64,000 nt of DNA. It comes from Halicephalobus mephisto (taxonomy: Eukaryota > Nematoda > Chromadorea > Rhabditida > Panagrolaimidae). Position 1 is the first letter of the stretch; each line of letters opens with the position of its first letter. The notes under the pieces were generated by a model that did not search any database, was not told where the DNA came from, and was given only the letters and a program-made list of their open reading frames with translations. Of the stretch, positions 11,083-22,992 are shown piece by piece. The DNA lies in assembly GCA_009193035.1 (NCBI GenBank), contig SWDT01000274.1:1-64000 (forward strand), written 5' to 3'. A program made the position numbers and the translations under genes.

Positions 11083-11771
11083 TATTATGCTTTTTAAAGA
11101 TTTTTTAGAAAAGTTCTTCCAAAAATAAAGACAAGATGGTTAATCTGTTGAGATGGAATTATGTAACTAAAGTTGCTCAACAACATATACTATATTCGGT
11201 TTCTTAATTTCCAACACGTTAGATAAAGATCTAGTTTAGATGATTTTAGAGTAAAAAAAGATGATTGTGTCTTAACTAAGAATTAATAGGTATGACTGAT
11301 TCATATATCATTCAATAGACAATAATATTGTTTCTCTAGCAGTTTTATATGCATTCATTAAAGTGTCTAATTGATTAAATGATTAAGATTTTCTGATTTA
11401 ATTGTGAAATAAGTTTTAATCTAATGGTTTTTATATTAAAAGAGTTGTTAAAGAGTACTGTATGCAACTGGATTTAGCGTTTTGAAATCTACTAAAACTT
11501 ATTTAAATTACAAATACATATTATGGATAGTAAAAGCGGCCGCGTAATGCTAGTTTGTAATTTTCCGGAAACGAAGAAATTTCTAAATTAATGAGAAAAT
11601 ATCTTAATCAAAACAAATATGAAGAATTATTAATATTTACTAATCATTTTGTAAGTAACATTTCCGAAAGTCATGACTAAATTGTTTACAACGATTTTAT
11701 TATCGAATATTTCCCGTTTTCTGATTGATTTCTTTTCAATCATGTCAATGACAGTTTATTTTCAGTCTGCC
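11083..11771. other. AT-rich spacer after the polymerase remnant
   Basis: No further Polinton gene (integrase, ATPase, protease) or terminal inverted repeat could be read. The last part should hold the promoter of the gene starting at 11772. Confidence 0.35.
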
Positions 11772-12749
11772 ATGGTCAAATATGATTTTTTGTTCTTCCT
11801 TTTTTATTGTAAGTTTTTCAAACAATAATAAAATATTAATCGTAGTTTCAGTTACATTATTGTTCCCAATAATTTCTTCTGATGTTTATAAAGCTGGTCA
11901 GATAAATGATACGGTAATATGACTGAGGATTAATAAAATAAATAAATAACTTTTAGGAGTACATAGTCCATGAAGTAAAAACAAACTTAAGAAATTTCTT
12001 AAAATTGGAATCAGTTTCATCTGAGAAAAAAACAGTATTAGACATCCCGATTTGTGGACTTCGAAAAGCTGAAATCCACAAGAAACAAGTCAAACTCTAC
12101 GGAAATTCACTATTTATTCACCTTCATGACAGTAATACAAATGAAAGTAACCTTGAGATCGTGAATTTGGGAATTTTCTTAAAAAATCCAAAAACAATAC
12201 AGAAATGTCTCATAATTGATGATGCCTATTTCGACGAAGAAGTCGTTTATGTTTATCATCTTCTAGATAATCATGAAAATAACTCAACAGTAATACAGAG
12301 GTCAGAAGCATCGTTAACTGGAAAATTTGTGGATTCCGTGAATTACACCAGTGTGTCTGTTGTAGGTTTATTTTTCCGAGTTTTTCTGATTCAAATTTTC
12401 AGAAAATTTCATCAATTAATGTCATTAATGTTTCGCGCATTGAAGCGATAACCAACAATAACGAAACTATTATAATCAATTTCGAAACTCCTCATCGATC
12501 GTAATTTCGTAATTTTTTATTTCGAATAACTGTTGCATTTTTAGAAAAGAACTTGACGATATTTTCATAAACTACTTGAAGATGGGAATATCTTTATTCG
12601 TTATATTGTTACTGATAACGGGGATATTGAGCATCTGCTGCAATCTGAAAGGAGAAAAACAGAGAAATTCTTTACTTCGTACACCTGTTCCGGAAGTTCC
12701 TCAACCGCCCTTGATAAAATCGTATGATATTTATGAAGTTGTGGATTAA
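11772..12749 (+). CDS. unrecognised single-pass type I membrane protein
   Basis: Five exons (11772-11808, 11852-11913, 11957-12361, 12403-12500, 12545-12749) join in phase for 268 residues. A signal peptide spans residues 1-22 (MVKYDFLFFLFY, then TLLFPIISS). The ectodomain of about 170 residues has several N-glycosylation sites (NNS, NYT, NVS, NET). It contains two cysteines (in IPICGLRKAE and QKCLIIDD), so one disulphide is possible. A transmembrane helix near residue 205-225 (MGISLFVILLLITGILSICC) is followed by a short cytoplasmic tail with PVPEVPQPPL and ending SYDIYEVVD. Tyr and Pro motifs in the tail could bind SH3- or adaptor-type proteins, which is inference. I do not recognise the family. 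It sits between a transposon scar and the chitinase-like array and may be lineage-specific. Confidence 0.72.
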
Positions 12750-13141
12750 TTCTTTAAACACTTTTTCTGAAAAGAAATATAAATACTTTGGTCAATTGGG
12801 AAATTAAATCATCTGAAAGTTGTGTATCATTTTTCATTTAAAAATTGGGAAAATACAAATTTATCATTAGACATCATATTATATATCAATAACTACAATT
12901 AACAAATTTATTCAAAATGTATAGAATAAATTTGTCAGTATCAGAGAATATGAAACAAAATCTCCAATAAAAACTAAATCGTTTATTACAACTTCTTTTT
13001 AGAAAATCACTAACAAAAATTTATCTGGTCAACTCAAATGTAAGTAATTAAACGAGGTGATTAATAACTTTTAAATATTAAATTATAAACAAAAAATTAA
13101 TTATCTATATTTTTCCAGTTTCTGTTTGTTAATCTTCTTTT

Positions 13142-14662
13142 TCAGCTCATTCTTTCAAGATGATTCATTGTTTTTGATTTCGTTGAAATTTCTCGAGAAC
13201 AGCCATAAGCAGGAACACAAGAGAGTGATTCCTTACTAAATTCTTTGTAAGGAGAACAGTAAATGTGACTAGCACGGCCCTCAAGACATCTATAGAAACG
13301 TGTGCAACTTTCTGAATCAGCAAAGGTTCCTTCTGAGTTTGGACACGAAAATACTGAAATTATTTCATGCATTTTCCACAATTTTCTTTGAAATTAACAC
13401 TTACTTTTATTGGATTCTTCAGGGGAAATAATTGCATTAGTATTTTCTTCTTCAGGACGTTCAGTCACGACTTTGTGTGCTGCTTCAGGGAACTTAGTCA
13501 CATCAGTGTCTAATTCTGCAAAAGATGTAGTTGCATTTATTTCTAAATTTTGAAAATACTTCTTAACTGCTGTCGTTAATGGGTACTTTCCTTCACCACA
13601 GATTCCGTTGAAATCGTCAAAATCAAGAGTCCATACAAACGCGCCTCCAAATCCATTTTCTTTGATCCATTCAGTCTTTATTCCGATGGATTCAATATCG
13701 TCATATCCGTACCAGAGGTCATTGCTGACCATATATGGTACTTTCATAGTGTCGTTCCAGAACCTCTTTCCTCCCAGTTTACAGAGTTCATAATAAGCTG
13801 CAACTCCTTTTTCTCGAGTATATTTTTGTGTTGGAAGATTTTCCTTTGTTGGAGCTCCAATAACTGTGTTATCGGGATCTGCGAGTTCCCATCCTTTTCC
13901 ATAAGTGGCAATTCCCATCATAATTTTCTTCTTCGGCATTCCCTTCTCTGCCCAGTATTTGAGACCGAGAGCTGCACTCCAATCATCAGGATTGATTTTA
14001 CTAGGATATAAGGGACTATGATGTTGAACTTTGGGTTTTGAATCTGAGTAGAGGTGATAAGTTCTTATATTCACAAAATTGACTGATTCAGCCAAAGAAG
14101 TGACATTATATATAGCATCGATTACAAAAAATTGATGCGTAGCTTGAAGCGTAATGATTCTGTTTCCAAGAGTAGCTTTTAATTCCTTCATAAATAACGC
14201 AAAATCTTCTTTCGTATCTCGTTGATAAAATTCCCAATAAATATCAATGCCATCGAAATTATATCGATCGATAAGTTGAATAGCAGAGTTAATAAACTTT
14301 TTTCTGTTTTCTGGATTCGAAAGCAGTTCTTTCCTTTGTGCATCATTAAAGTTCAGAAATCGAAAAGAAAGGCTGATTTTTAATCCAGGCTGTTTTTCTT
14401 TCAATTTGACAATTTTTTCAAAGTATCCACTGTATAGTCCCTCAGAGAGATCATCAGAATACATAGGTTTTGCAGTGTAGTCATTATTTACAGTTCCACC
14501 AGCATAGAATATATGGGTACACAGACCAGGAATATAGTTTTCTGGACGAAAGTCAGCAGGCGATGGCCGTTCACGAGCCCAACTTAGCAAATAGCATCCT
14601 CTCAGATACTCTGAACTCACCAAGGGAAATATTATCAATAGCGAAAATAAAATATTCTTCAT
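13142..14662 (-). CDS. chitinase-like protein, one GH18 domain plus CBM14 (locus 1)
   Basis: Two exons (14662-13405 and 13353-13142) join in phase 1 for 489 residues. The signal peptide MKNILFSLLIIFPLVSS leads straight into the GH18 barrel at EYLRGCYLLSW. Barrel landmarks are ISLSFRF (strand 3), FDGIDIYWEF (strand 4; D137 to E144), RTYHLYSD (strand 6) and GGAFVWTLDFDDFNGICGEG (strand 8). The strand-4 motif DxxDxDxE keeps the proton-donor Glu, but its third Asp is Tyr, and the Asp after the strand-6 Tyr is His. Activity is therefore doubtful, while chitin binding is plausible. A Ser/Thr/Glu-rich linker follows, then a six-Cys CBM14 domain (VFSCPN to VPAYGCS) and an unusual basic tail ending LERMS. 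The start is backed by the signal peptide and a TTTCAG site 11 nt upstream that may accept a spliced leader. Confidence 0.9.
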
Positions 14663-14711
14663 CGTTGCAATTACTGAAATGACGAAAGTGAATATGTGTG
14701 TCGATGAGTAT

Positions 14712-14765
14712 TCTCAATGACTCCGCCTCTTAAAAATGGTTATTAGTATATTTGTTTCTTCATTC
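14712..14765 (-). promoter_or_regulatory. conserved upstream block, chitinase-like locus 1 (diverged copy)
   Basis: About 55 nt upstream of the ATG lies a diverged copy of the block shared by the chitinase-like genes. On the plus strand it reads TGACTCCGCCTCTTAAAAAT, then a TTTGTTTCTTCATTC segment. The fixed distance from each ATG suggests a core-promoter or upstream control role. Confidence 0.5.
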
Positions 14766-15717
14766 GATACACAGTTAAGAAATGAATACAACTTAGATTT
14801 GTTATTCTGGGAGATAAGTAAATGCCACTTACTAATCAGAATTGCCGAAGAATAGTTTTCAAATTGAAGGAGATTTCACTTTTACAGAAGAAAAAGTTAT
14901 CTTACTATCAATAAAGGAGTTGCGAAATAATTCATAAAACACGGAATTTATAATTTTGAAATAAATAGAAACTCACTTGAATTGAAACAAAGATGGGAAA
15001 CAATTCAATCATCATTGATTAACAGCATTTTTGACAGAAAATTACAAATAAATTCAACCATATGGATTCAAACAAGAGTTCCTCCAAATTTTCATCTTGT
15101 TTTTATCGACCAAAGTTCATTTTCAGTTTTTCTTGACCAAATGTAATTTTCCACTTTTTAAGATTTCTGATCTTGATACCCTGAATTTAAAAAAATATCT
15201 TTTTTCATCACGAATTTGATAGTAAAGAATTTTTACGTTAAGGATAATTTTACCTAATTGTGGATTTATTGGAACAACATTTTATGATCACTTTTAAATT
15301 TTGACAAAAATATCTAAAGGGGAAATTTTACTTTCAGATTCAGAATCTTAAATAATAATTAAAAATTATCCTTAAAACTGCTCAATCGTAAACTTCAGAA
15401 CCTTGATGAAATGGAAGCTAATTAACTTTATTTTTTTAAAATGACATCTACTACTTTGAAATTAAAAATTTCCCACTGACACCGATTTCTCAAATCTATT
15501 AGTTTCTATCATTATATGAAGGGTCTGCCAACTATGACTTGAGGTAATAAGTAAAAAAGACAAAATCGCATAATAGACCGTAAATGGAAAAAAAAAGTTT
15601 AAAACTTATTGGGCTGATATATTAACTGCTTTCAAAATTTTTTGTTCAAAAAAGATTTACAATATCACATTATTGGACAGAAGTGATAAAATGAAAGAAT
15701 CATTAAATGTTCCTTTT
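14766..15717. other. AT-rich spacer between chitinase-like loci 1 and 2
   Basis: No ORF chain or RNA gene is visible. It contains the 3' flank of locus 2 and distal upstream sequence of locus 1. Confidence 0.4.
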
Positions 15718-18307
15718 TTAAGAACAACCATAAGCAGGAACACAAGAGAGTGATTTTTCGTCGAATTCTTTTGTAGGAGGGCAGTAAATTTGACTGGGAT
15801 GGCCGTGTAGACATCTGTAATAACGTGTACAACGCACAGGATCGGGAAAAGTTCCTTTCGGACTTGGACACGAAAATCCTGAAATTAATTTTGGAATCCT
15901 AAAAACATTTTCTGAAGAAAATTTACCTTGAGACGCACTGATATCTGATTCTTCCAGATATTCCTTAATTGCTGTCGTTAATGGGTACTTTCCTTCACCA
16001 CAGATTCCGTTGAAATCATCATAATCTAAAGTTCGGATAAATGCCCCTCCAAATCCTCTTTTCTTAATCCATTGCATCTTAAGTTTGATTGATTCAACAT
16101 TGTCATACCCGTACCAGAGGTTACCACTGACTATATACGGTACTTTCATAGTGTCGTTCCAGAACCTCTTTCCTCCCAACTTACAGAGTTCATAATAAGC
16201 TGCGAGTCCACCTTCACGACTATATACCTGCGTTGGAAGATCTTCTTTTTTCGGGGCCCCAATTACTGTATTGTTGGGATCTGCCAGTCTCCATCCTTTC
16301 CCAAAAGTGGCAATTCCCATCAAGATTTTCTTCTTCGGCATCCCCTTCTCCGCCCAATAATTGAGAGCAAAAGCTGTATTCCAATTATCATCAGAATACA
16401 AGGGACTATGATGCTGAACTCCAGGTTTAGAGTCTGAGTATATGTCGAAAGTTCTGATATTGACGAAATCCACTGACTCAGCCAAGGAAGGCATATTATA
16501 CAAAAGGAAGGCCCTGATTCCATCTGTTGTAATGGTTGACGTGACGATTCTGTTTCCAGCAGCGGTTTTCAATTCCTTCATGAACAACGCGAAATCTCCT
16601 TTAATATGTGATGTATTAAATTGCCAGTCAATGTCAATTCCATCGAAATTATATTGATTAAGCAGTTGCATAGCAGAGTCGATGAACTTTCCTCTATTTT
16701 CTGAATTAGAAAGTAATTCTTTTTTCTGATTATCATCAAACTTGTAAAATCGGAAGGAAAGACTAATTTTTAATCCCGGCTGCTTTTCCTTCAATTTGAC
16801 GACTTTTACAAAGTATCCACTTTGGGGTTCTTCGGGAATGTCAGTGAAGTCCATAGGTTTTGCGACATGGTGATCATTTACAAACCCACCACCGTAGTAT
16901 ATATGGGTGCAGAGACCAGGAATATAATTATCTGGATAAAAATGAGCCGGAGAAGGGCGATTACGAGCCCAACTATCGAAATAACATGCTCTTGTGTATT
17001 CTGAAAATAATTTCGAAACTTTTAAGATGTTTTTTACATAAATATTTACCTTCATTAGATTCTCCTGGCGAAATAATCTCATTGATGTCTGATACTTTCG
17101 GATGTTCAGTTACAATGGTGTATACTTCTTTAGAAAGCTTAGTCGCATCAGTTTCTGATTCTGTAGAAGATGTAGTGACGTTGGTGTTTACTCCCTCAAG
17201 ATATTTCTGAACTGCTTTCGTTAACGGATACTTCCCTTCACCACAAATCCCGTTGAAATCATCCATATCAATACTCCATATAAACGCTCCTCCAAATCCA
17301 TTTTCTTTGATCCATTGCATTTTTATCCTAATCGATTCGACATTGTCATATCCGTACCATTGACCTTTGCTGACAATATAAGGTATTTTCATGATATCCT
17401 CCCAGAACCTCTTTCCTTTCAGTTTACAGATTTCGTAATAAGCTGCAAGTCCTCTTTCACGGCTGAATACTTGTATCGGACGGTTTTCTTTTTTCGGAGC
17501 TCCAATAATTGTATTTTTGGGATCTGCCAGTCTCCATCCTATTCCATAAGTAGGAATTCCTATTAGGATTTTCTCCTTCGGCATGCCTTTTTCCACCCAG
17601 TAGTTGAGAGCAAAAGCTGCATTAAAATCAGAAGGATGGTTTTCACGGGGATATAATGAACTGTGATGTTGAACTCCGGATATCGAATTTGAGTACATGC
17701 TATAGGTTTTCACATTGACGAAATCCACTGACTCAGCTAATGATGGGACGTCATATACAAGATCGATCACGTATTTGTACGGCGAAACTCGCAGTGTGAC
17801 GATTTTATCTCCAGCAATGATTTTCAGTTCCATCATAAACAACGCAAAATCTTCCTTGTTGTCAACTATAGAAAAATCCCATTCAATCTCAATGCCATCG
17901 AAATCGTATTGATCGATAAGTTGAATAGCAGAGTCGATAAACTTTCTTCTTTTTTGTGAATTTGAAAGCAGTTCTTTTCTTTCCAAATAATCGTCTTTTT
18001 TGTTCCAAAATGTAAGGATGATCTTTAATCCAGGCTGCTTATCTTTGAACTTGGTGATTTGCTCAAGGTATTCATTGTAGGGTTTATCGGAAAGATCAAT
18101 ATAATCCTTAATTTCTGCGCTGTAATCTTCATCCATCCTGCCAAAGGCATAAAATATATGAGTGCAAAGACCAGGAATATATTTTTCCGGATTAAAATTG
18201 GCAGGAGATAGACGGTCCCAGGCCCAACTGTTCAAATAACATGCTCTTATATAACTTGAAGCTACAAATGGAAAAATTGTCAGTAAAAAAAATAAGGTAG
18301 TTTTCAT
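15718..18307 (-). CDS. chitinase-like protein, two GH18 domains plus CBM14 (locus 2)
   Basis: Three exons (18307-17050, 17000-15927, 15878-15718) join in phase 1 throughout, giving 830 residues: signal peptide (MKTTLFFLLTIFPFVASS), GH18-1, Thr/Ser/Glu linker, GH18-2, CBM14. The 49-nt intron between the domains falls just before EYTRACYFDSW, the mature start of the second domain. GH18-1 has strand-4 motif DGIEIEWD, so both inner Asp residues are Glu and the catalytic Glu is Asp; strand 6 is KTYSMY, but the late Trp (GGAFIWSID) stays. GH18-2 has DGIDIDWQ (Glu to Gln, as in classic inactive mutants), keeps FD on strand 6 and has Arg for the late Trp (GGAFIRTLD). Both are expected to be inactive. 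CBM14 runs FSCPSPKG to VPAYGCS and ends at the last Cys-Ser. The second exon alone could be misread as a separate gene. Confidence 0.9.
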
Positions 18308-18359
18308 CGTTACAATCTATCGAAATGAAGGAAATGATTTTTTAAATCGATAAATTGTC

Positions 18360-18412
18360 TTAATAATTCCACCTTTTAGAACCATCATTGTTGACGTTTG
18401 TTTTTTCGTTTG
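18360..18412 (-). promoter_or_regulatory. conserved upstream block, chitinase-like locus 2
   Basis: About 55 nt upstream of the ATG the plus strand reads AATTCCACCTTTTAGAACCA then TCATTGTTGACGTTTGTTTT, a diverged copy of the block in the other loci. Between block and ATG the coding strand has a CGATTTAAAAAAT segment, a possible TATA-like box also seen at 38.7 and 43.5 kb. Confidence 0.55.
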
Positions 18413-19531
18413 ATAAATGATTAAGTAGTAATTCGAAATTGGTCTTCTTTAGGTGATGGACAAACGTTGATTAGTAATGAAAGCACAAAAATAGTTCTTC
18501 ATTAAAAAAGAGCTTCATCTTCGAAAAATCGAATTTATTTTTCAAAACAAAGTCATGATTGTTCAATTTCGAATACTTTTTGAAATACCCTAAGGTATGG
18601 ATAAAATGATCATCTTTTTAGGATGAACTTTGTAATAATTCTTATATTAAAACTCATTTTACATTTTTATATCTAATTTTATGACTATTCTTATATTTGA
18701 ACAAAAGATATCTATAATAAATAATTCTACTCACAGATTTAGAATTTGAAATCAGAATTAGAGGTTAGTTTTTTTATGGAAGATATTAAGGATAACTGAA
18801 AATGTGGAATTTACTACTTGTATGGAATATTTAAATTGTATTAATTGAAAATAAAAATCAGTAAATTTCACAATCACCACCTAGGGCATGACTTCAGAAC
18901 TTTGTGTAAAAAAATCGGAAATTTCACAGAATTATTATTATTCAAAAAGAGAACTAATTTGAATAAATTTCATTTAACCAAAATATATGAATTTAAACTT
19001 TAGAATCCAAAACTTTGAATTTTCGGATTCTGAAGATTAGTCTTCAACTCTCACGTCAAATTTAGAACCTACAGATCTGATTATTGTATTCTTTACAAAT
19101 TTTGTTCAATTTTAAAAATGTTGAAATTTTATAACATAAAAGTGCAAATTTAGGATTTTTAGTGTTTAGAAATTTAGAAAACCTCTAAAATCCACATTGA
19201 AGTATTTTCGTGAAAGTTTTAATTTTTTAAATAGTATGATGTTGAATTACTGCTTTAAGTTTATTTCCTGATATTGAGTGATGGTTACCATTTTTATCGA
19301 AAAATAAACAAACTGAATAATTTTAATTAGAAATTGCACAAGCTAAGATGGCTATGAATCATTGCACAAAATCGAATTTTAGGTAAAAATCGAAGTCTGC
19401 TTTTACAGTAAAATAAAAAGAGATCCAGTGACATTCCGAGAACAATCAGGAAGTTCTCGATGTTTAGCCACAAAGACCAAGGAATCGAAGTGAACTGAAA
19501 ATAATGATTATTATTATCGAGGAATTAAACA
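18413..19531. other. AT-rich intergenic region
   Basis: No gene is seen. A short dispersed motif (GGATTCTGAAGATTAG, near 19025) recurs in part near 5610 and 62810. The right side is the 3' flank of the Ser/Pro-rich gene. Confidence 0.4.
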
Positions 19532-22500
19532 TTACCGTTTCTTTCTCTTTCCACCACAGAAGGATGGAAGTTGGAACGAAGGACAAGGACAGCAGGATGA
19601 AGCAGGAGCGGGACAAGGTGGGGGACAAGCCGGAGCACAGGCTGGAGCTGGGCATGGTGAAGGACATGGACAAGAAGAACCGCAACCTGACTGAGGGGGT
19701 GGTGGAGGAGGAGTACATGGGTTGTAGTTGACAGGAGCACAGATACCTCCTTGCTGAGAGAGCCAGTTTCCACCACAACATCCAGATTGAGAAGGTGGAG
19801 CGTAGTTTTGAGCAGGAGGAGCGATTTGATAAGATGGCTGAGGTTGAACAAATCCTACTTGAGGTTGAGGAGCAGCATTATAGGAGCCACCAAAGCCAGT
19901 TTGTCCTTGGTTGAAGCCTCCAAAGCTAGGTTGTACCGGGTTGAAGCCTCCAAAACTAGGTTGAGGAGCTGGGAGAGGCTGAGGAGCTGGGAGAGGCTGG
20001 GGAGCTGGAACAGGTTGAGGAGCTGGGATAGCCTGAGCAGATGGAGCAGTATTAAAGTCGGTTCTTGGTCGTAAGTTAGCTTCACTGTTGTAATTTTGTT
20101 CATTAGTGCTTACAAAACCTCCTGAAGTTTCTTGTCCTTGTTCTCCGGTGAATCCATCAGATCGGATCTGGCTTTCATCAGGTTCCTCGCTGATGATTTC
20201 AGATGGAGCCACGGGTTGACTTCCTCCAGTATATGTTGGGGCAATAGTTTCTTCATCGTAGTCTCCAATTGAAGTTTGTTCAGGAACTGGAGGAGGAGGA
20301 GGAGGTGGTGGTGGTGGGGGTTGTGTCGGAGGTGGGGCGGTTGTGAAATCGATTGATTCGACTTCGTTTCTGATCTGGAAATTACACTTTTAGTGAATTT
20401 TATAATTTTAAACTTTACTTCATATTTAACATTAGAATCAGGAATGACGGTCTTCACTTGAGGAGTTTCTGGAATGTAGGTGTTAGAGGGAGCTGGTGGG
20501 GTCAACTTTTCTTCAGTACTGGCTTCATATTTGGAATCAGAAGTAGAAGATGAACTAGTTGATGAGGATGAACTAGAAGATTGACTATTGTAACTAGAAC
20601 TAGAGCTAGAAGTCTTTTCAGAATAAGAACTGCTGGATCCACCGGGGATACTTCCTGGCAATGGTTGCAGTGTCCCTTGTCCTGGGGTAGCAGGACCATT
20701 AGCTGAAAAAAATAATTTCAAAAAGTTCGTTTTAAAAATCTAACATGGTCGATAATTTCCGGATTCAACTTCGTCTTCATAATCAGTTTCATGAGAACTT
20801 GCAGAAGGTGCGACACGAATTTGTTCACCAGACCCTTCATTAGTGTTCACAACAGTGTTGGTTTCTACAGTAGGGATTGAAACAGGGGCTGGAGGAGCAG
20901 GAGCTGAAGGAGCGGGGGGTGCGGGTGGAGCAGGAGGGGCAGCAGTCTGGATAGGCAAAGGTGCCGCAGTAGCCGGTGGAGCTGGAGTCTCTGGAACTGG
21001 TAAATAGCTTCCTGGTTCAACTGCAGGTGCGACCTCAATCTGACCAACTTCAGAAGTTCCCGTGAGCGAAGTTTGGGAATTAGAAGTTTCACTCGTGCTT
21101 GAAGAACTGGAAGAAGAAGCCGAAGAAGAAGAAGTTTCAGTGGAGATCGAAGAAGATCCAGAAGAAGCTGTTAAATCAGTGGATCCGGATTCAGTTCCGG
21201 AAGTAGAAGATCCAGAAGAGGCTGTTAAGTCAGTAGAAGAAGAACCGGATTCGGTTCCAGAAGTAGAAAATCCAGAGGAGGCTGTTAAATCAGTGGATCC
21301 GGTTTCAGTTCCGGAAGTAGAAGACCCAGAAGAGGCTGTTAAATCAGTGGGTCCTGATTCAGCTCCAGAAGTGGAAGAAGATGAATCAGTTCCTGAGACA
21401 ACTGAAGAAATGGTTTCAGTTTCCGTGCTAGTCGAAGAAGGTGCTTGTGTTTCAGACACAACAGAGGGTGTTTCTTTAGTGTCAGTTGTTATAGAAGTAG
21501 AAGAACTCTCGGAAGTAGAAGAAGCACTCGAGGAAGTAGAAGAAGCACTCTCGGAAGTAGAAGAAGAGCTACCTGAAGTAGAAGAAGCACTTGAAGAAGA
21601 AGTACTCGAAGAAGAAGCACTCGAAGACGAAGTGCTTGAAGATGTGGAAGCTGAAGTGTCAGTAATTTCGGTTTCAGTTTCTCCGATGGATTCCTTATTT
21701 AACTGAGTACCGGAGGCAGTTAGGTCTTCGCTACTTTCTTTATTCTCGGCACTGTGGGTCTCTGAACCGGCTTCAGATGGCCCTATCTGTGCCTGAGATT
21801 CAGAAGTAGCCACAGAGGTTGAAAGTGAGTTTGCAGAAGTTGCAGTGGAAACAGAGGAGCTGGCAGACCCAGCTATGAAAACTCAATAGTGAAAGAAACA
21901 AAAGATTAAAAATTAAAAACTTCATACCAGTTGCCTTAGCCGAAGCAGAAGCACTTGCGCCAAATCCAGGAATGTTCGTCTGTTGTCCCAGATTCCGGAT
22001 GGTAAATTTGACTTTCGCTGAAGATCCGATTTTAGCCGTAGCATGGTCCGATGAACCTTGTTCAGAAGCAGGAATTTCTTCTTTCTTTTCCTCTTCTGGA
22101 GTATTGTAAGAATCCTCTTCAAGAACCCCGCTGGAATCGTATTGTTGTAAAAATAAAAATCAACATCGTCAGAAACCTATTTCAACATCGATTTTGGCCT
22201 ATTTTAGAAATTTTTAAACTTTTTTGATTTTAAAATTTTCCAAAAATGAATTTTAGGCTATTTTAGAGATTTTTAAACTTTTTTAGTTTTAGGATTTTTT
22301 TGGATTCTAAATAATTTTAAAAATTAATATTTTTCAAAATTTTCCAAAAATGGATTTTTAGATTATTTTGGAAATTTCTAGAATTTTCTGAAATCAAAAA
22401 TTTCAGAAGTCCTTTTTAGATTCTGAAAGATTTTCAAAAGTTATAATAATCCAAAATTAGTATTGTTAAAAATTGTTTTAATGTGAATATTTATAAATTT

Positions 22501-22992
22501 AACAAAAAATTTTTATAAAAAATTAAGAAAAATTTCGAAATTTACTTTTTTTCTATTTTTAAAAATCGAAAAAATTACATTATTATGAAAATTAAAAAAA
22601 AATACTTTTATTTTTTTAATTTTCTAAGAAATTCCAAAAATTGGGTTAAACAAACAAAAAAATTAATTAATTTCGATAAAAATTACGAAATTTATTTTTT
22701 TTTATTTTTTGTAAAAATTTAAATATTATTTTTTAAAATTGTTATTTTTGTAAAAAATTAAGCAAATTACAGTAACCAAAACTTGCCCGATGTATCTTGG
22801 ATCAGGATGGGGGATTTCTGGAGGAGGAAAATAAAAAACATTTGAAGACGGCAAAAGTGGAGAATATCCCCCAGAAGCATGGGGATTATCGATGGAAACA
22901 GAAGCCCCTATGGGAGCCGAATGTCCCGGAGTCAGGTCATACTGTGCTAATGCTGATCCTAAAAATATCGAAAATACGATATTCAACAGCAT
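19532..22992 (-). CDS. secreted Ser-rich, Pro-rich, Cys-tailed low-complexity protein (cuticle or mucin-like)
   Basis: A signal peptide (MLLNIVFSIFLGSALA) opens exon 1 (22992 to about 22780). Clear later exons are 22130-21928, 21872-20745, 20702-20419 and 20374-19532, with matching phases. The join from exon 1 to exon 2 does not close in phase, so a small exon probably lies in the 640-nt gap. The large exon has Ser/Thr-rich runs and a repeated unit GTESGSTDLTASSGSSTS of about 18 residues, four to five copies. Pro-rich repeats (PAPQPLPAPQ, a run of about ten Pro) follow. The C-terminal 70 residues are Cys/Pro-rich (CPCPSPCPAPACAPAC) and end in basic FCGGKRKKR. Dense Ser/Thr suggests O-glycosylation, and the Cys tail cross-linking. 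Coiled-coil-like acidic ORFs on the other strand are shadows. Confidence 0.75.

Noticed and set aside
11530..11545. NotI-like GCGGCCGC as cloning vector trace
   Set aside because: Flanks are ordinary AT-rich genomic sequence with no vector features.
15718..17082. The second GH18 ORF as a separate gene with start MRLFRQENLMKV
   Set aside because: That start lies in the intron; a phase-1 GT-AG intron joins it to the upstream domain and it lacks a signal peptide. The same applies to the ORFs at 39912-41042 and 40948-42267.
21062..21706. Long plus-strand EEVEEALEEV-type ORF
   Set aside because: It is the complement of Ser-rich codons (TCTTC/AGTTC) of the minus-strand gene, which has a signal peptide and consistent splice phases.
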